Under the pieces are notes generated by a model. It saw only the letters and a list, made by a program, of their open reading frames with translations. It did no database searches and had not been told where the DNA came from. From contig CAJPSM010000040.1 of NCBI GenBank assembly GCA_905373305.1, positions 1 to 10,749 on the forward strand: a stretch of 10,749 nucleotides of DNA, given 5' to 3'. The DNA comes from an uncultured Streptococcus sp. Lineage in GTDB: Bacteria; Bacillota; Bacilli; Lactobacillales; Streptococcaceae. Shown here piece by piece: positions 1-6,479 of this stretch. Made by a program: the position numbers and the translations under genes. Each line of letters begins with the position of its first letter. Within the stretch, counting starts at the first letter, position 1.

Positions 1-2830
1 TATTTTGACTTTCTGTGTCCAAGGTTTCGTACATCTTCCAGTTGTAGATACGAATAGCTTTCCAAGGTGTTCCGTTATCAGATGTAATGACATGCAAACG
101 CCAGTCTTGGGCGGTGATTGGTTTGTCAAGAGTGATATCTGTAACGTGCGCTTTATTGCCACGGACTTCCTTAGCTAGCTTCCACTCGCCATCTGTATCC
201 TTGTAATAAAGATCAAAGTCCTTGGTGTTCATCAAACCATCGTTAACAGACTCACCACCAGCTCCCGCATGATCCATCACCCATCTAACAACACGACGTG
301 GTTGGGTCAAACGAATATCTACACTACCACTCAATTGTCCTGAAGACCACTTGTCTGATAGACTTGTAATCGTACCGTTCAACATGCCTTCGATGCCTTC
401 TCCACCTTCAGTATTTGGGAAAGTGCTACCAATAACCTTTGCACCTGGAACAATATTTTCAGCTAAAGGTCTTGGGAGAGTCGTATCCTGAACAGTCATC
501 CCCCAGTTAAAGGATGCCGTCGCCGCTTCAGAACGGAGACCATTTTTACCTACTGCAACGACTTTCAATTCCTGAGTCGTACCAGTCGCATTAGCAGAGC
601 GGCTAACTTTTGGCAAGTAGATGGTTGAAGCAGATGAACCTGTTAACAAACGCCAGTTATCCCCATCTTTTTCGTAGACTTCATAGAAATCTGCATCTTG
701 GTTACCCGAAAATTGAACCACTGCTTCAGCTTCTTGGGCATTCTTAAGAGATTGCTTCACCACAGAGAGACCTGTCGGGGCTTGTGGTGCTTGGTGATTG
801 TCTGAAATGGTCAATTGACCTAGGTTGAACTGATAATCTTTTACAGCACCTTCATGTTCGAAGAAGAGTTTAACTGCATAGATGGTTTTACCTGCTAGTG
901 AGCTAAGGTCAATTTCTTCATTTGTCCAGTTGTCAGAAAGAGTCAGTTCTTTCCAAGCCTCTGCATCCTCAAATTTGTAGTCTGGAGTCGTAGAGAAGGC
1001 CATATAAACTTTCGAGCCTTTTCCTCCCTTGTGAGCAACCCGAAGTTTGGTTTTCTCCGTTACTTCTAGTTTAGTAGAATACAAATTCACATCCTGGTCC
1101 GTCTTACCAGCTACATCACCTGAGAATTTAAGGGAATTTCCGCCATTGTAGGCATCTGTAAAGTCATATTCTGCACGAAGTTTTTCCCCCGTCGAAGTCT
1201 GCCACCAGCGCCATGTTGGCAAGACACCTGAAACAGAACGGTAGTTCCACTCAGAATCCTTAGAAACTTTGCCGTCTACAAACCACTTTCTACCATGACC
1301 TGTATTAAAAGAGGTAGTGAAGGTCCGGCCTACTGCTGGAGTGCGGTCCGCAACTAAATTGGCAATTCCATACCACTCTTTATCACCTGGTTTTTGAGCC
1401 GTTGGATCTCCTTGGTAACCTGTGAAGAAGATATCTTCATTCTTATGGTAGTCTTCACCTGTTTTCCCTAGACTAGTAATCGTATCTGGTGCAAAGAGTC
1501 CAAGTGACAAACGCAACTTGCCTTTTTCATCTAAGAGGGCATCCCATTTGACTTTGGTCTTATAAGAACCACCTTGTTGCAATTCTAAGCCTGCAAAGAC
1601 ATCATACTGGCTACGTTCTAGCCATTTTGCCATCTCTACGGAGTGGTCATTCTTTTCCTTGTTCCAGTTGAAGTTAGCAAAGAATTGATCTGCAGGGACT
1701 TTGTCACCTTCTTTTTGCATAAACTGGTAGTTGTAATCACCAAGACCATCTTCGTGGTAACGACCATATTTGTAGGTCATGGCATCATACCAAGCATACT
1801 TGATTGGGTGGTTGACCTTGGCTGCGTATTCTTTTGTATAAAGCATGAATTGGCGCATCTTTTCACCAAGAGGTGCTACCAAATCACCCGTTGTTTCCTG
1901 GTTAATGAAATAGCCATCAAAGCCATAGTATTTAGCAAGGTCGACAAGTTTTCGCGCTATAGGGAAGGTGCCATCCTCATCTTGCTTCAAGGCGGCAGCA
2001 AACTTCTCTTGGTCAGCAATGCTATTAGACCAGTTGAAAAAGAGTGTTCCATAAACAGGAACTCCGTTGCGGTGGCCTGCATCAATGACATCTGGAGTTG
2101 GAACTAGACCTTCCCAGAAGACCATTGAATCCAAGTATTGCCAGTAATCAAAGGCGTAGGCTTTGAATTCTTCTCCACCAACAGAAGCGTGGTCTTTAGC
2201 CTTTGAGTTGGTGTTTGCTAGCGCCTGAACTTTAGCTCTTCTGCTTGCTTTTTCGTTAACCAACTGACCTCTATGGCGCTTGGCGAGTTCAACTGAGGAG
2301 CGATTGATGGGATCATCCTCACGCGCACCCGGTTCCCATTTCAACAAATCCTCCCATGTATCAAATTTGATTTCTTTTGGTCGGAGACTCTTTTCTTCAT
2401 TTTTAGGAACGTCTGCTAGACTTGGTTTATCGGCTTTATTGTCAACCACTTGAGGTGCTTCCTCAGGCTTGACTCCTTCTTTGTCAGTTGGTTGAGTAGG
2501 TTTTTCAGCTTTATCTGTCGGAGCTGGCTTTGCTTCTTCTTTTTCATTAACCAAATCAGTAATTGCTGGATTGTTTTCTGAAATTGGTTGCTCAGCTACT
2601 TTGTTTTCAGTTTCCTCTAATTGTTTTTCGATGGCCGCAGTGTCTGGACTCGCTGTTTCACTAGCAATTGTAGCTTGGGCGCTCGTATTTGCAGCTGTTT
2701 CAGGGATACCGACCTGGTCGGCAAGTGCTGGACTCGCAAATAGAGCTGACCCAATCATCAAGGAACAAGCTCCGATTGATAGCTTACGAATACTGTAACG
2801 GCAACGTTTTTCAAAAAATAGATCTTTCAT
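1..2830 (-). CDS. endoD: Surface GH85 endo-beta-N-acetylglucosaminidase (EndoD-like), 3' end outside window
   Basis: This enzyme cuts the chitobiose core (GlcNAc-GlcNAc) of host N-glycans at the cell surface. In pneumococci EndoD acts after sialidase, beta-galactosidase and hexosaminidase have trimmed the antennae. The window holds 943 codons in one unbroken frame. Residues 12-16 are YSIRK, followed by a hydrophobic core, with a likely cleavage after Ala37 (SPALA/DQ). Residues 38 to about 150 are a Glu/Lys/Pro/Thr-rich linker. The GH85 barrel spans roughly 155-545. Its catalytic strand reads FDGYFINQET, giving Asn310 (oxazoline-stabilising) and Glu312 (acid/base). Beta-sandwich segments follow: about 550-675, an Fn3-like stretch at about 680-775, and a discoidin/CBM32-like stretch at about 785-935. 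The ATG at 2830 has AGGAGG five bases upstream. The pneumococcal protein is about 1,650 residues, so the C-terminal third and any LPxTG anchor lie to the left. The promoter carries a cre site, which suggests CcpA control. Confidence 0.93.
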   Translation of the reverse strand, partial: MKDLFFEKRCRYSIRKLSIGACSLMIGSALFASPALADQVGIPETAANTSAQATIASETASPDTAAIEKQLEETENKVAEQPISENNPAITDLVNEKEEAKPAPTDKAEKPTQPTDKEGVKPEEAPQVVDNKADKPSLADVPKNEEKSLRPKEIKFDTWEDLLKWEPGAREDDPINRSSVELAKRHRGQLVNEKASRRAKVQALANTNSKAKDHASVGGEEFKAYAFDYWQYLDSMVFWEGLVPTPDVIDAGHRNGVPVYGTLFFNWSNSIADQEKFAAALKQDEDGTFPIARKLVDLAKYYGFDGYFINQETTGDLVAPLGEKMRQFMLYTKEYAAKVNHPIKYAWYDAMTYKYGRYHEDGLGDYNYQFMQKEGDKVPADQFFANFNWNKEKNDHSVEMAKWLERSQYDVFAGLELQQGGSYKTKVKWDALLDEKGKLRLSLGLFAPDTITSLGKTGEDYHKNEDIFFTGYQGDPTAQKPGDKEWYGIANLVADRTPAVGRTFTTSFNTGHGRKWFVDGKVSKDSEWNYRSVSGVLPTWRWWQTSTGEKLRAEYDFTDAYNGGNSLKFSGDVAGKTDQDVNLYSTKLEVTEKTKLRVAHKGGKGSKVYMAFSTTPDYKFEDAEAWKELTLSDNWTNEEIDLSSLAGKTIYAVKLFFEHEGAVKDYQFNLGQLTISDNHQAPQAPTGLSVVKQSLKNAQEAEAVVQFSGNQDADFYEVYEKDGDNWRLLTGSSASTIYLPKVSRSANATGTTQELKVVAVGKNGLRSEAATASFNWGMTVQDTTLPRPLAENIVPGAKVIGSTFPNTEGGEGIEGMLNGTITSLSDKWSSGQLSGSVDIRLTQPRRVVRWVMDHAGAGGESVNDGLMNTKDFDLYYKDTDGEWKLAKEVRGNKAHVTDITLDKPITAQDWRLHVITSDNGTPWKAIRIYNWKMYETLDTESQN

Positions 2831-2851
2831 CTTATCCTCCTAATAAAACAT

Positions 2852-2870
2852 AAAGTAAGCGCTTTACTTT
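2852..2870. promoter_or_regulatory. Second cre-like palindrome in the endoD leader
   Basis: The 19 bases AAAGTAAGCGCTTTACTTT contain a perfect AAGCGCTT core and 7-bp arms (AAAGTAA/TTACTTT) around five bases. The core is typical of CcpA sites, but the flanks depart from the cre consensus at about three fixed positions. It lies about 50 to 65 bases downstream of the predicted transcript start, where a bound regulator could act as a roadblock. It could instead be the operator of another repressor. Confidence 0.45.
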
Positions 2871-2886
2871 TTTAGATAAAAAGCAA

Positions 2887-2914
2887 CTGTTCTCATGGCA
2901 TACCATCAGAACAG
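2887..2914 (-). promoter_or_regulatory. 28-bp hairpin at the predicted 5' end of the endoD mRNA
   Basis: The inverted repeat has outer arms CTGTTCT/AGAACAG, a single mismatched pair, inner arms ATGG/CCAT and a four-base loop. It begins about four bases after the predicted transcript start. It could protect the 5' end of the mRNA from decay or, as DNA, be an operator. The T-rich stretch that follows is interrupted, so a terminator or attenuator is less likely. Confidence 0.6.
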
Positions 2915-2924
2915 GATTATCTTC

Positions 2925-2952
2925 ATTCTATCTTATATGAAAGCGATGTCAA
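2925..2952 (-). promoter_or_regulatory. Sigma-A promoter of endoD
   Basis: Read on the minus strand there is a perfect -35 box TTGACA (2952-2947), a 16-base spacer and a -10 box TAGAAT (2930-2925). The transcript should start near 2918, giving a leader of about 90 bases before the ATG at 2830. The -35 side is overlapped by a consensus cre site. Confidence 0.75.
2938..2951. promoter_or_regulatory. cre site (CcpA operator) over the endoD promoter
   Basis: The plus strand reads TGAAAGCGATGTCA. This matches every fixed position of the classical catabolite-responsive element TGWAANCGNTNWCA. It covers part of the -35 box and the spacer of the endoD promoter, where CcpA binding would block RNA polymerase. 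Repression of this glycosidase gene by preferred sugars is therefore inferred. The site also lies just upstream of a plus-strand TTGACA, so an effect on nptA cannot be excluded. Confidence 0.78.
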
Positions 2953-3002
2953 TCCATTTGACACAAAAACTATAACTAGGATAAAAAACAGTTAAATTTG
3001 GA

Positions 3003-3008
3003 TATAAT
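3003..3008 (+). promoter_or_regulatory. Candidate distal -10 box for nptA
   Basis: A perfect TATAAT stands about 165 bases before the nptA start. No good -35 box lies at the right distance (GATAAA at 17 bases). The neighbouring TTGACA at 2958-2963 would instead pair with GATAAA at 2980-2985 across 16 bases. Either would give a long leader, so this is the weaker of the two nptA promoter candidates. Confidence 0.35.
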
Positions 3009-3100
3009 CCTTGCAGACATTTATACTTGAGGTAAGAACTCTATTTAAGGAAAAAATTTAAAAAAGTTAGCGATTTCTTACTAAAATAACAGAAAAACAC

Positions 3101-3129
3101 TTGTGGGATTTCCTATTATCCTTTAAAAT
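3101..3129 (+). promoter_or_regulatory. Candidate proximal promoter for nptA
   Basis: TTGTGG (3101-3106) is followed, after an ideal 17-base spacer, by TAAAAT (3124-3129). Transcription would start near 3136, about 37 bases before the ATG at 3173. A 7-bp inverted repeat, TCCTATT (3111-3117) and AATAGGA (3132-3138), brackets the -10 box and could be an operator. Confidence 0.5.
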
Positions 3130-3172
3130 AGAATAGGAGAAATTCCGCGATTATTTTTCGGAGGAAAAAGAA

Positions 3173-4804
3173 ATGTCCATTAATTGGCAGGAAATTTTAT
3201 TTCACTTTTTAGGAGGTCTAGGACTGTTTTTATACAGCATTAAGACCATGGGAGACGGTTTGCAACAAGCTGCTGGAGATCGCCTTCGTTTTTACATTGA
3301 CAAGTACACCAGCAATCCCTTTTTAGGTGTTCTAGTCGGGATCGTCGTAACTGCTCTCATTCAGTCAAGTACAGGGGTTACGGTTATCACGGTTGGACTG
3401 GTCAGCGCTAGCCTTCTAACTCTTAGACAGGCTATCGGAATTATCATGGGAGCCAATATCGGAACCACCGTTACTTCCTTTATCATCGGTTTCAAACTGG
3501 GCGAGTATGCTTTGCCCTTGATTTTCCTTGGAACCATGTTCCTCTTCTTTACAAAAAATCGAACAGCAAACAATATCGGGCGCATCCTGTTTGGTGTCGG
3601 GGGAATCTTCTACGCCCTCAACCTCATCAGTGCCGGTATGAGTCCGCTTAAAGATTTACCACAATTCAAGGAATATATGGTAACCTTGGGACAAAATCCT
3701 ATTTTAGGAGTAGTAGCTGGTGCGGTGATTACTGTCCTCATCCAGGCTTCCTCGGCTACAATCGGGATTCTACAAGGTCTCTATGCAGGTGGTTTCCTTG
3801 ACCTTAAAGGTTCGCTACCAGTTCTCTTCGGGGATAATATCGGGACAACCTTAACCGTTATCCTAGCAGCTGCTGGAGCTAACATCTCTGCGAAACGCGT
3901 TGCAGCAACCCACGTTACCTTTAACGTTCTAGGGACTATTCTTTGCTTAATTTTATTAGGCCCCTTCACTTCGATGATTGAGTATTTCCAAGCTTTACTT
4001 CATCTCTCACCTGAGATGACCATCGCCTTCTCTCACGGTGCCTTTAACGTAAGTAACACCATTGTACAATTTCCATTCATCGGAGCCTTGGCCTACTTTG
4101 TCACCAAGATCATCCCTGGTGAAGACGAAGTTGTTAAGTACGAGCCCCTTTATCTTGATGAACAACTTATCCAGCAATCTCCTTCTATTGCTCTAGGAAA
4201 TGCCAAAAAAGAACTCTTGCACTTGGGGAACTATGCAGCCAAAGCTTTTGACCTTTCTTATAGCTATATCATCGGTTTGGATGAAAAGGTAGCTGAAAAA
4301 GGTCACAAAACAGAGGAAGCCATCAATACCATTGACGAAAAACTCACTCGTTACCTCATCAGGCTCTCAAGCGAATCCTTAAGTCAGAAAGAAAGCGAAG
4401 TGTTGACCAATATTCTTGACTCGTCTCGTGATTTAGAACGAATTGGGGACCACGCAGAAGGCTTGCTCAACCTAACAGACTATCTCCAACGCAAAGATGT
4501 TCATTTCTCTGAAGCTGCTCTAGAGGAATTAGCTGATATCTATCAAAAAACTACTGCATTTATTAAAGATGCCCTTGATAGTGTGGAAAACAATGATATT
4601 GAAAAAGCTCAAAGTCTGATTGAACGCCATAAAGAAATCAACAATATGGAACGCGTTCTCAGAAAGACCCACATCAAACGCCTTAACAAGGGTGAGTGTT
4701 CAACACAAGCTGGGGTCAACTTTATCGACATCATTTCCCACTACACTCGTGTATCCGACCACGCCATGAACCTTGCTGAAAAGGTCATCGCTGAACAAAT
4801 CTAA
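3173..4804 (+). CDS. nptA: Na+/phosphate cotransporter with C-terminal PhoU-like domain
   Basis: This 543-residue membrane protein should import inorganic phosphate with Na+. The N-terminal 315 or so residues are the duplicated Na/Pi-cotransporter fold. Each repeat has a QSS-type motif (QSST at 64-67, QASS at 191-194) and a matching NIGTT motif (GANIGTT at 93-99, GDNIGTT at 220-226). Residues from about 340 to the end are helical and PhoU-like, with the paired signatures SRDLERIGDHA (418-428) and HYTRVSDHAMNL (523-534). This domain probably tunes transport activity, as in other bacterial NptA/YjbB-type proteins. The ATG is preceded by GGAGG eight bases upstream. The gene has its own terminator and stands alone. 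Pneumococci carry this transporter alongside Pst systems; no pst gene is in view. Confidence 0.93.
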   Translation: MSINWQEILFHFLGGLGLFLYSIKTMGDGLQQAAGDRLRFYIDKYTSNPFLGVLVGIVVTALIQSSTGVTVITVGLVSASLLTLRQAIGIIMGANIGTTVTSFIIGFKLGEYALPLIFLGTMFLFFTKNRTANNIGRILFGVGGIFYALNLISAGMSPLKDLPQFKEYMVTLGQNPILGVVAGAVITVLIQASSATIGILQGLYAGGFLDLKGSLPVLFGDNIGTTLTVILAAAGANISAKRVAATHVTFNVLGTILCLILLGPFTSMIEYFQALLHLSPEMTIAFSHGAFNVSNTIVQFPFIGALAYFVTKIIPGEDEVVKYEPLYLDEQLIQQSPSIALGNAKKELLHLGNYAAKAFDLSYSYIIGLDEKVAEKGHKTEEAINTIDEKLTRYLIRLSSESLSQKESEVLTNILDSSRDLERIGDHAEGLLNLTDYLQRKDVHFSEAALEELADIYQKTTAFIKDALDSVENNDIEKAQSLIERHKEINNMERVLRKTHIKRLNKGECSTQAGVNFIDIISHYTRVSDHAMNLAEKVIAEQI

Positions 4805-4810
4805 TAAACT

Positions 4811-4839
4811 AAAAGCTATCCTGAATGGGATAGCTTTTT
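4811..4839 (+). terminator. Rho-independent terminator of nptA
   Basis: An 11-bp stem AAAAGCTATCC/GGATAGCTTTT with a short loop is followed by further T residues, starting six bases after the nptA stop codon. The flanking A and T runs could let it work weakly in the other direction too. Confidence 0.9.
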
Positions 4840-4873
4840 CGTCTCCTCATCAAGAATGTCTTTTCTGACATAT

Positions 4874-4912
4874 AAAAAAATGCTTTGATTCGCAGTGGAA
4901 TCAAAGCATTTT
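4874..4912 (-). terminator. Terminator of the pepA/immunity-like unit, containing the stop codon
   Basis: A 15-bp perfect stem (AAAATGCTTTGATTC and its complement, arms 4898-4912 and 4877-4891) with a six-base loop runs into a T tract on the minus strand. The upstream arm encodes the last codons (Lys-Met-Leu) and the TGA stop (4903-4901) of the small gene, so the terminator overlaps the coding end. On the plus strand it may act as a backstop for nptA transcripts. Confidence 0.88.
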
Positions 4913-5197
4913 AAAGAGTTCCCCAAACATGATAGCAGAAACTGCAGTGCCCCTGTACTTGGCTTCTTCTCTTTTGATAAAGCGCGCCAAATTGATCAAT
5001 TCAGGTGCTGGATGTTTGGGATTTCTGAACAGTTCAAGATTGACCAGACCTGAGAGTCGGACTGCTAGTAATTGCTCATTTGTAGTAGGCAGTTTTTTAG
5101 CAGTCTCTAGGAGAGCAGCAACTAAATCTTCACTCAAGCCCTGACGGGCATGGTTATAGAGATCTTTTATAAGGCTTTCTAGATTTTCTTCTGCCAT
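4901..5197 (-). CDS. Enterocin-A-immunity-like small helical protein
   Basis: This is a 98-residue, mostly helical soluble protein without a signal peptide or membrane segment. The pattern of a Leu-rich N-terminal half, then PAPELINLARFIKREEAKYRG (KYRG at 80-83) and a short C-terminal helix, resembles streptococcal members of the enterocin A/mesentericin immunity family, four-helix proteins that protect against class IIa-type bacteriocins. The assignment rests on pattern recall. I chose the ATG at 5197 because GGAGG (5210-5206) lies eight bases upstream. A GTG nine bases earlier (5206) would sit inside that ribosome binding site. The gene starts 20 bases after the pepA stop, so it is probably cotranscribed with pepA. 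No bacteriocin precursor gene is visible nearby, making it an orphan. Its function here is unproven. Confidence 0.68.
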   Translation of the reverse strand: MAEENLESLIKDLYNHARQGLSEDLVAALLETAKKLPTTNEQLLAVRLSGLVNLELFRNPKHPAPELINLARFIKREEAKYRGTAVSAIMFGELFKML

Positions 5198-5217
5198 CCT
5201 GACCACCTCCCTAATGT

Positions 5218-6282
5218 TTAATAATTTTTAATCAAATCAACCGTTGAACGATCCAATTTTTTCACCAAGGCTTGCAAGAAAGCTTGAGCTTCTAGGAAGT
5301 CATCCATCGCGTAAAGAGTTTGGTGAGAATGGATATAACGAGCGCAGACACCGATAGTTGTAGATGGGACACCACCATTTTTCAGATGAGCTGCTCCAGC
5401 GTCCGTTCCGCCTTTTCCACAGTAGTATTGGTACTTGATACCAGCTTCTTCAGCCGTTGTCAAAAGGAAATCCTTCATACCTGGGAGGAGCAAGTGACCT
5501 GGATCGTAGAAGCGAATCAGTGTTCCATCCCCAATCTTGCCTTGGCCACCATAAACATCACCAGCAGGTGAGCAGTCAACTGCTAGGAAAACTTCTGGGT
5601 CAAATTTGGTTGTGGAAGTATGAGCACCACGGAGACCAACTTCTTCTTGGACGTTGGAACCAAGATAGAGTTCATTTCCCAGTTTTTGGCCTGACAAGGC
5701 TTCTGCAAGCTCGCTTACCATGAGGACACCGTAGCGGTTGTCCCAAGCTTTTGAGATGATATTTTTTTCATTAGCTGTCAAGATAGCGGAGCTATCAGGG
5801 ACAATCGTGTCACCCGGACGGATGCCAAAACTTTCTGCCTCAGTCTTATCCGCAAAACCACCATCAAAAACAATATCTGAAATAGCTGGCATGGTTGGTC
5901 CACCTGTTCCACGAGTCAAATGTGGAGGAACAGAACCTGAAATCACAGGGATTTCACGACCGTCACGAGTAAAGAGTTTAAAGCGTTGGCTGCTGACTAC
6001 CATTGGATTCCAGCCACCGATTTCAACCACACGGAAGGTTCCGTCTGGCTTAATTTCGCTGACCATAAAACCAACTTCGTCCATATGAGAAGCGACCAAA
6101 ACACGGGGCGCATCGGTAGCTTCTGAATGCTTGATACCGAAAATGCCACCTAAACCATCTGTCACCACTTCATCCACATGCGGTGTCAACTTTTCACGAA
6201 GATAAGTCCGTACAGGCGCTTCATGACCTGAGATTGCAGCAAGCTCTGTTACTTCTTTGATTTTTGAAAATAATGTTGTCAT
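5218..6282 (-). CDS. pepA: Glutamyl aminopeptidase PepA (M42 family)
   Basis: This 354-residue cytoplasmic metallopeptidase releases N-terminal Glu or Asp from peptides and normally forms a tetrahedral dodecamer. The two-metal site of the M42 family is intact: SHMDEVG with His66, AWDNR with bridging Asp181, QEEVGLRG with catalytic Glu213 and ligand Glu214, AVDCSPAGD with Asp236, and RYIHSHQ with His318. GKGGTDAGA (289-297) is the family's C-terminal substrate-site motif. Length is normal for the family. The ATG at 6282 has AAGGA a few bases upstream. A short leader and an extended -10 promoter precede it, and the immunity-like gene follows in the same unit. It is divergent from piuB. Confidence 0.95.
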   Translation of the reverse strand: MTTLFSKIKEVTELAAISGHEAPVRTYLREKLTPHVDEVVTDGLGGIFGIKHSEATDAPRVLVASHMDEVGFMVSEIKPDGTFRVVEIGGWNPMVVSSQRFKLFTRDGREIPVISGSVPPHLTRGTGGPTMPAISDIVFDGGFADKTEAESFGIRPGDTIVPDSSAILTANEKNIISKAWDNRYGVLMVSELAEALSGQKLGNELYLGSNVQEEVGLRGAHTSTTKFDPEVFLAVDCSPAGDVYGGQGKIGDGTLIRFYDPGHLLLPGMKDFLLTTAEEAGIKYQYYCGKGGTDAGAAHLKNGGVPSTTIGVCARYIHSHQTLYAMDDFLEAQAFLQALVKKLDRSTVDLIKNY

Positions 6283-6306
6283 ATCAGTTCCTTCTTTCTG
6301 TCCTCC

Positions 6307-6315
6307 ATTTTACCA
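6307..6315 (-). promoter_or_regulatory. Extended -10 promoter of pepA
   Basis: On the minus strand TGG immediately precedes TAAAAT (6312-6307), which is an extended -10 element of the kind common in streptococci. There is no convincing -35 box. The start would be near 6300, giving a leader of about 18 bases. The element can explain expression of pepA and the small gene behind it. Confidence 0.5.
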
Positions 6316-6441
6316 CTTTTTATAGGAGAAGGATAGTGGGAAGGTGGATTGGTTTTTACTCAGTTTTTCCAATAAAAGAGAGGGGTAGATGTTATTTCAG
6401 GAATTTTTCTTTCTTTTTACATTAAATTGTCAGAAAATTTA

Positions 6442-6469
6442 TTGACAGATTAAAAAATCGTGTTACATT
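6442..6469 (+). promoter_or_regulatory. Promoter of the piuBCDA operon
   Basis: A perfect -35 box TTGACA (6442-6447), a 16-base spacer and a TG-extended -10 box TACATT (6464-6469) place the transcript start near 6476. A direct repeat, TTGTCAGA (6427-6434) and TTGACAGA (6442-6449), overlaps the -35 region. In pneumococci the orphan response regulator RitR represses piu. Whether these repeats are its site is not shown by the sequence. Confidence 0.7.
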
Positions 6470-6479
6470 TATATCCGCA

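Larger units (their letters stand above)
2831..3172. other. Divergent intergenic control region between endoD and nptA
   Basis: These 342 bases separate two divergent genes. The endoD side holds the leader, two cre or cre-like sites, a hairpin and a sigma-A promoter. Two TTGACA boxes lie back to back at the centre (2947-2952 on minus, 2958-2963 on plus). The nptA side is very AT-rich and has several candidate -10 boxes, the best being TAAAAT at 3124-3129 and TATAAT at 3003-3008. I see no small ORF with a ribosome binding site, no BOX or RUP repeat and no tRNA in it. Confidence 0.8.

Noticed and set aside
1643..2107. Plus-strand open frame of 154 codons
   Set aside because: It lies fully antisense to the GH85 catalytic region of endoD, has no ribosome binding site and no recognisable motif.
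2571..2798. Plus-strand open frame of 75 codons opposite the endoD signal and linker
   Set aside because: Its Ala/Ser-rich sequence is the complement of the biased linker, with no ribosome binding site; a coding shadow.
3044..3062. CiaR-like TTTAAG repeat upstream of nptA
   Set aside because: The spacing is seven bases rather than five and the second copy ends in A; the region is simply AT-rich.
3032..3081. GTAAGAA/TTCTTAC inverted repeat in the nptA upstream region
   Set aside because: The arms are only 7 bp and more than 35 bases apart in AT-rich DNA, so chance is likely.
5204..5206. GTG as the start of the immunity-like gene (101 residues)
   Set aside because: It overlaps the GGAGG that serves the ATG at 5197 at ideal spacing, and leaves no ribosome binding site for itself.
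5320..6088. Several plus-strand open frames opposite pepA
   Set aside because: All are antisense to the well-supported pepA gene and show no family motif or ribosome binding site.
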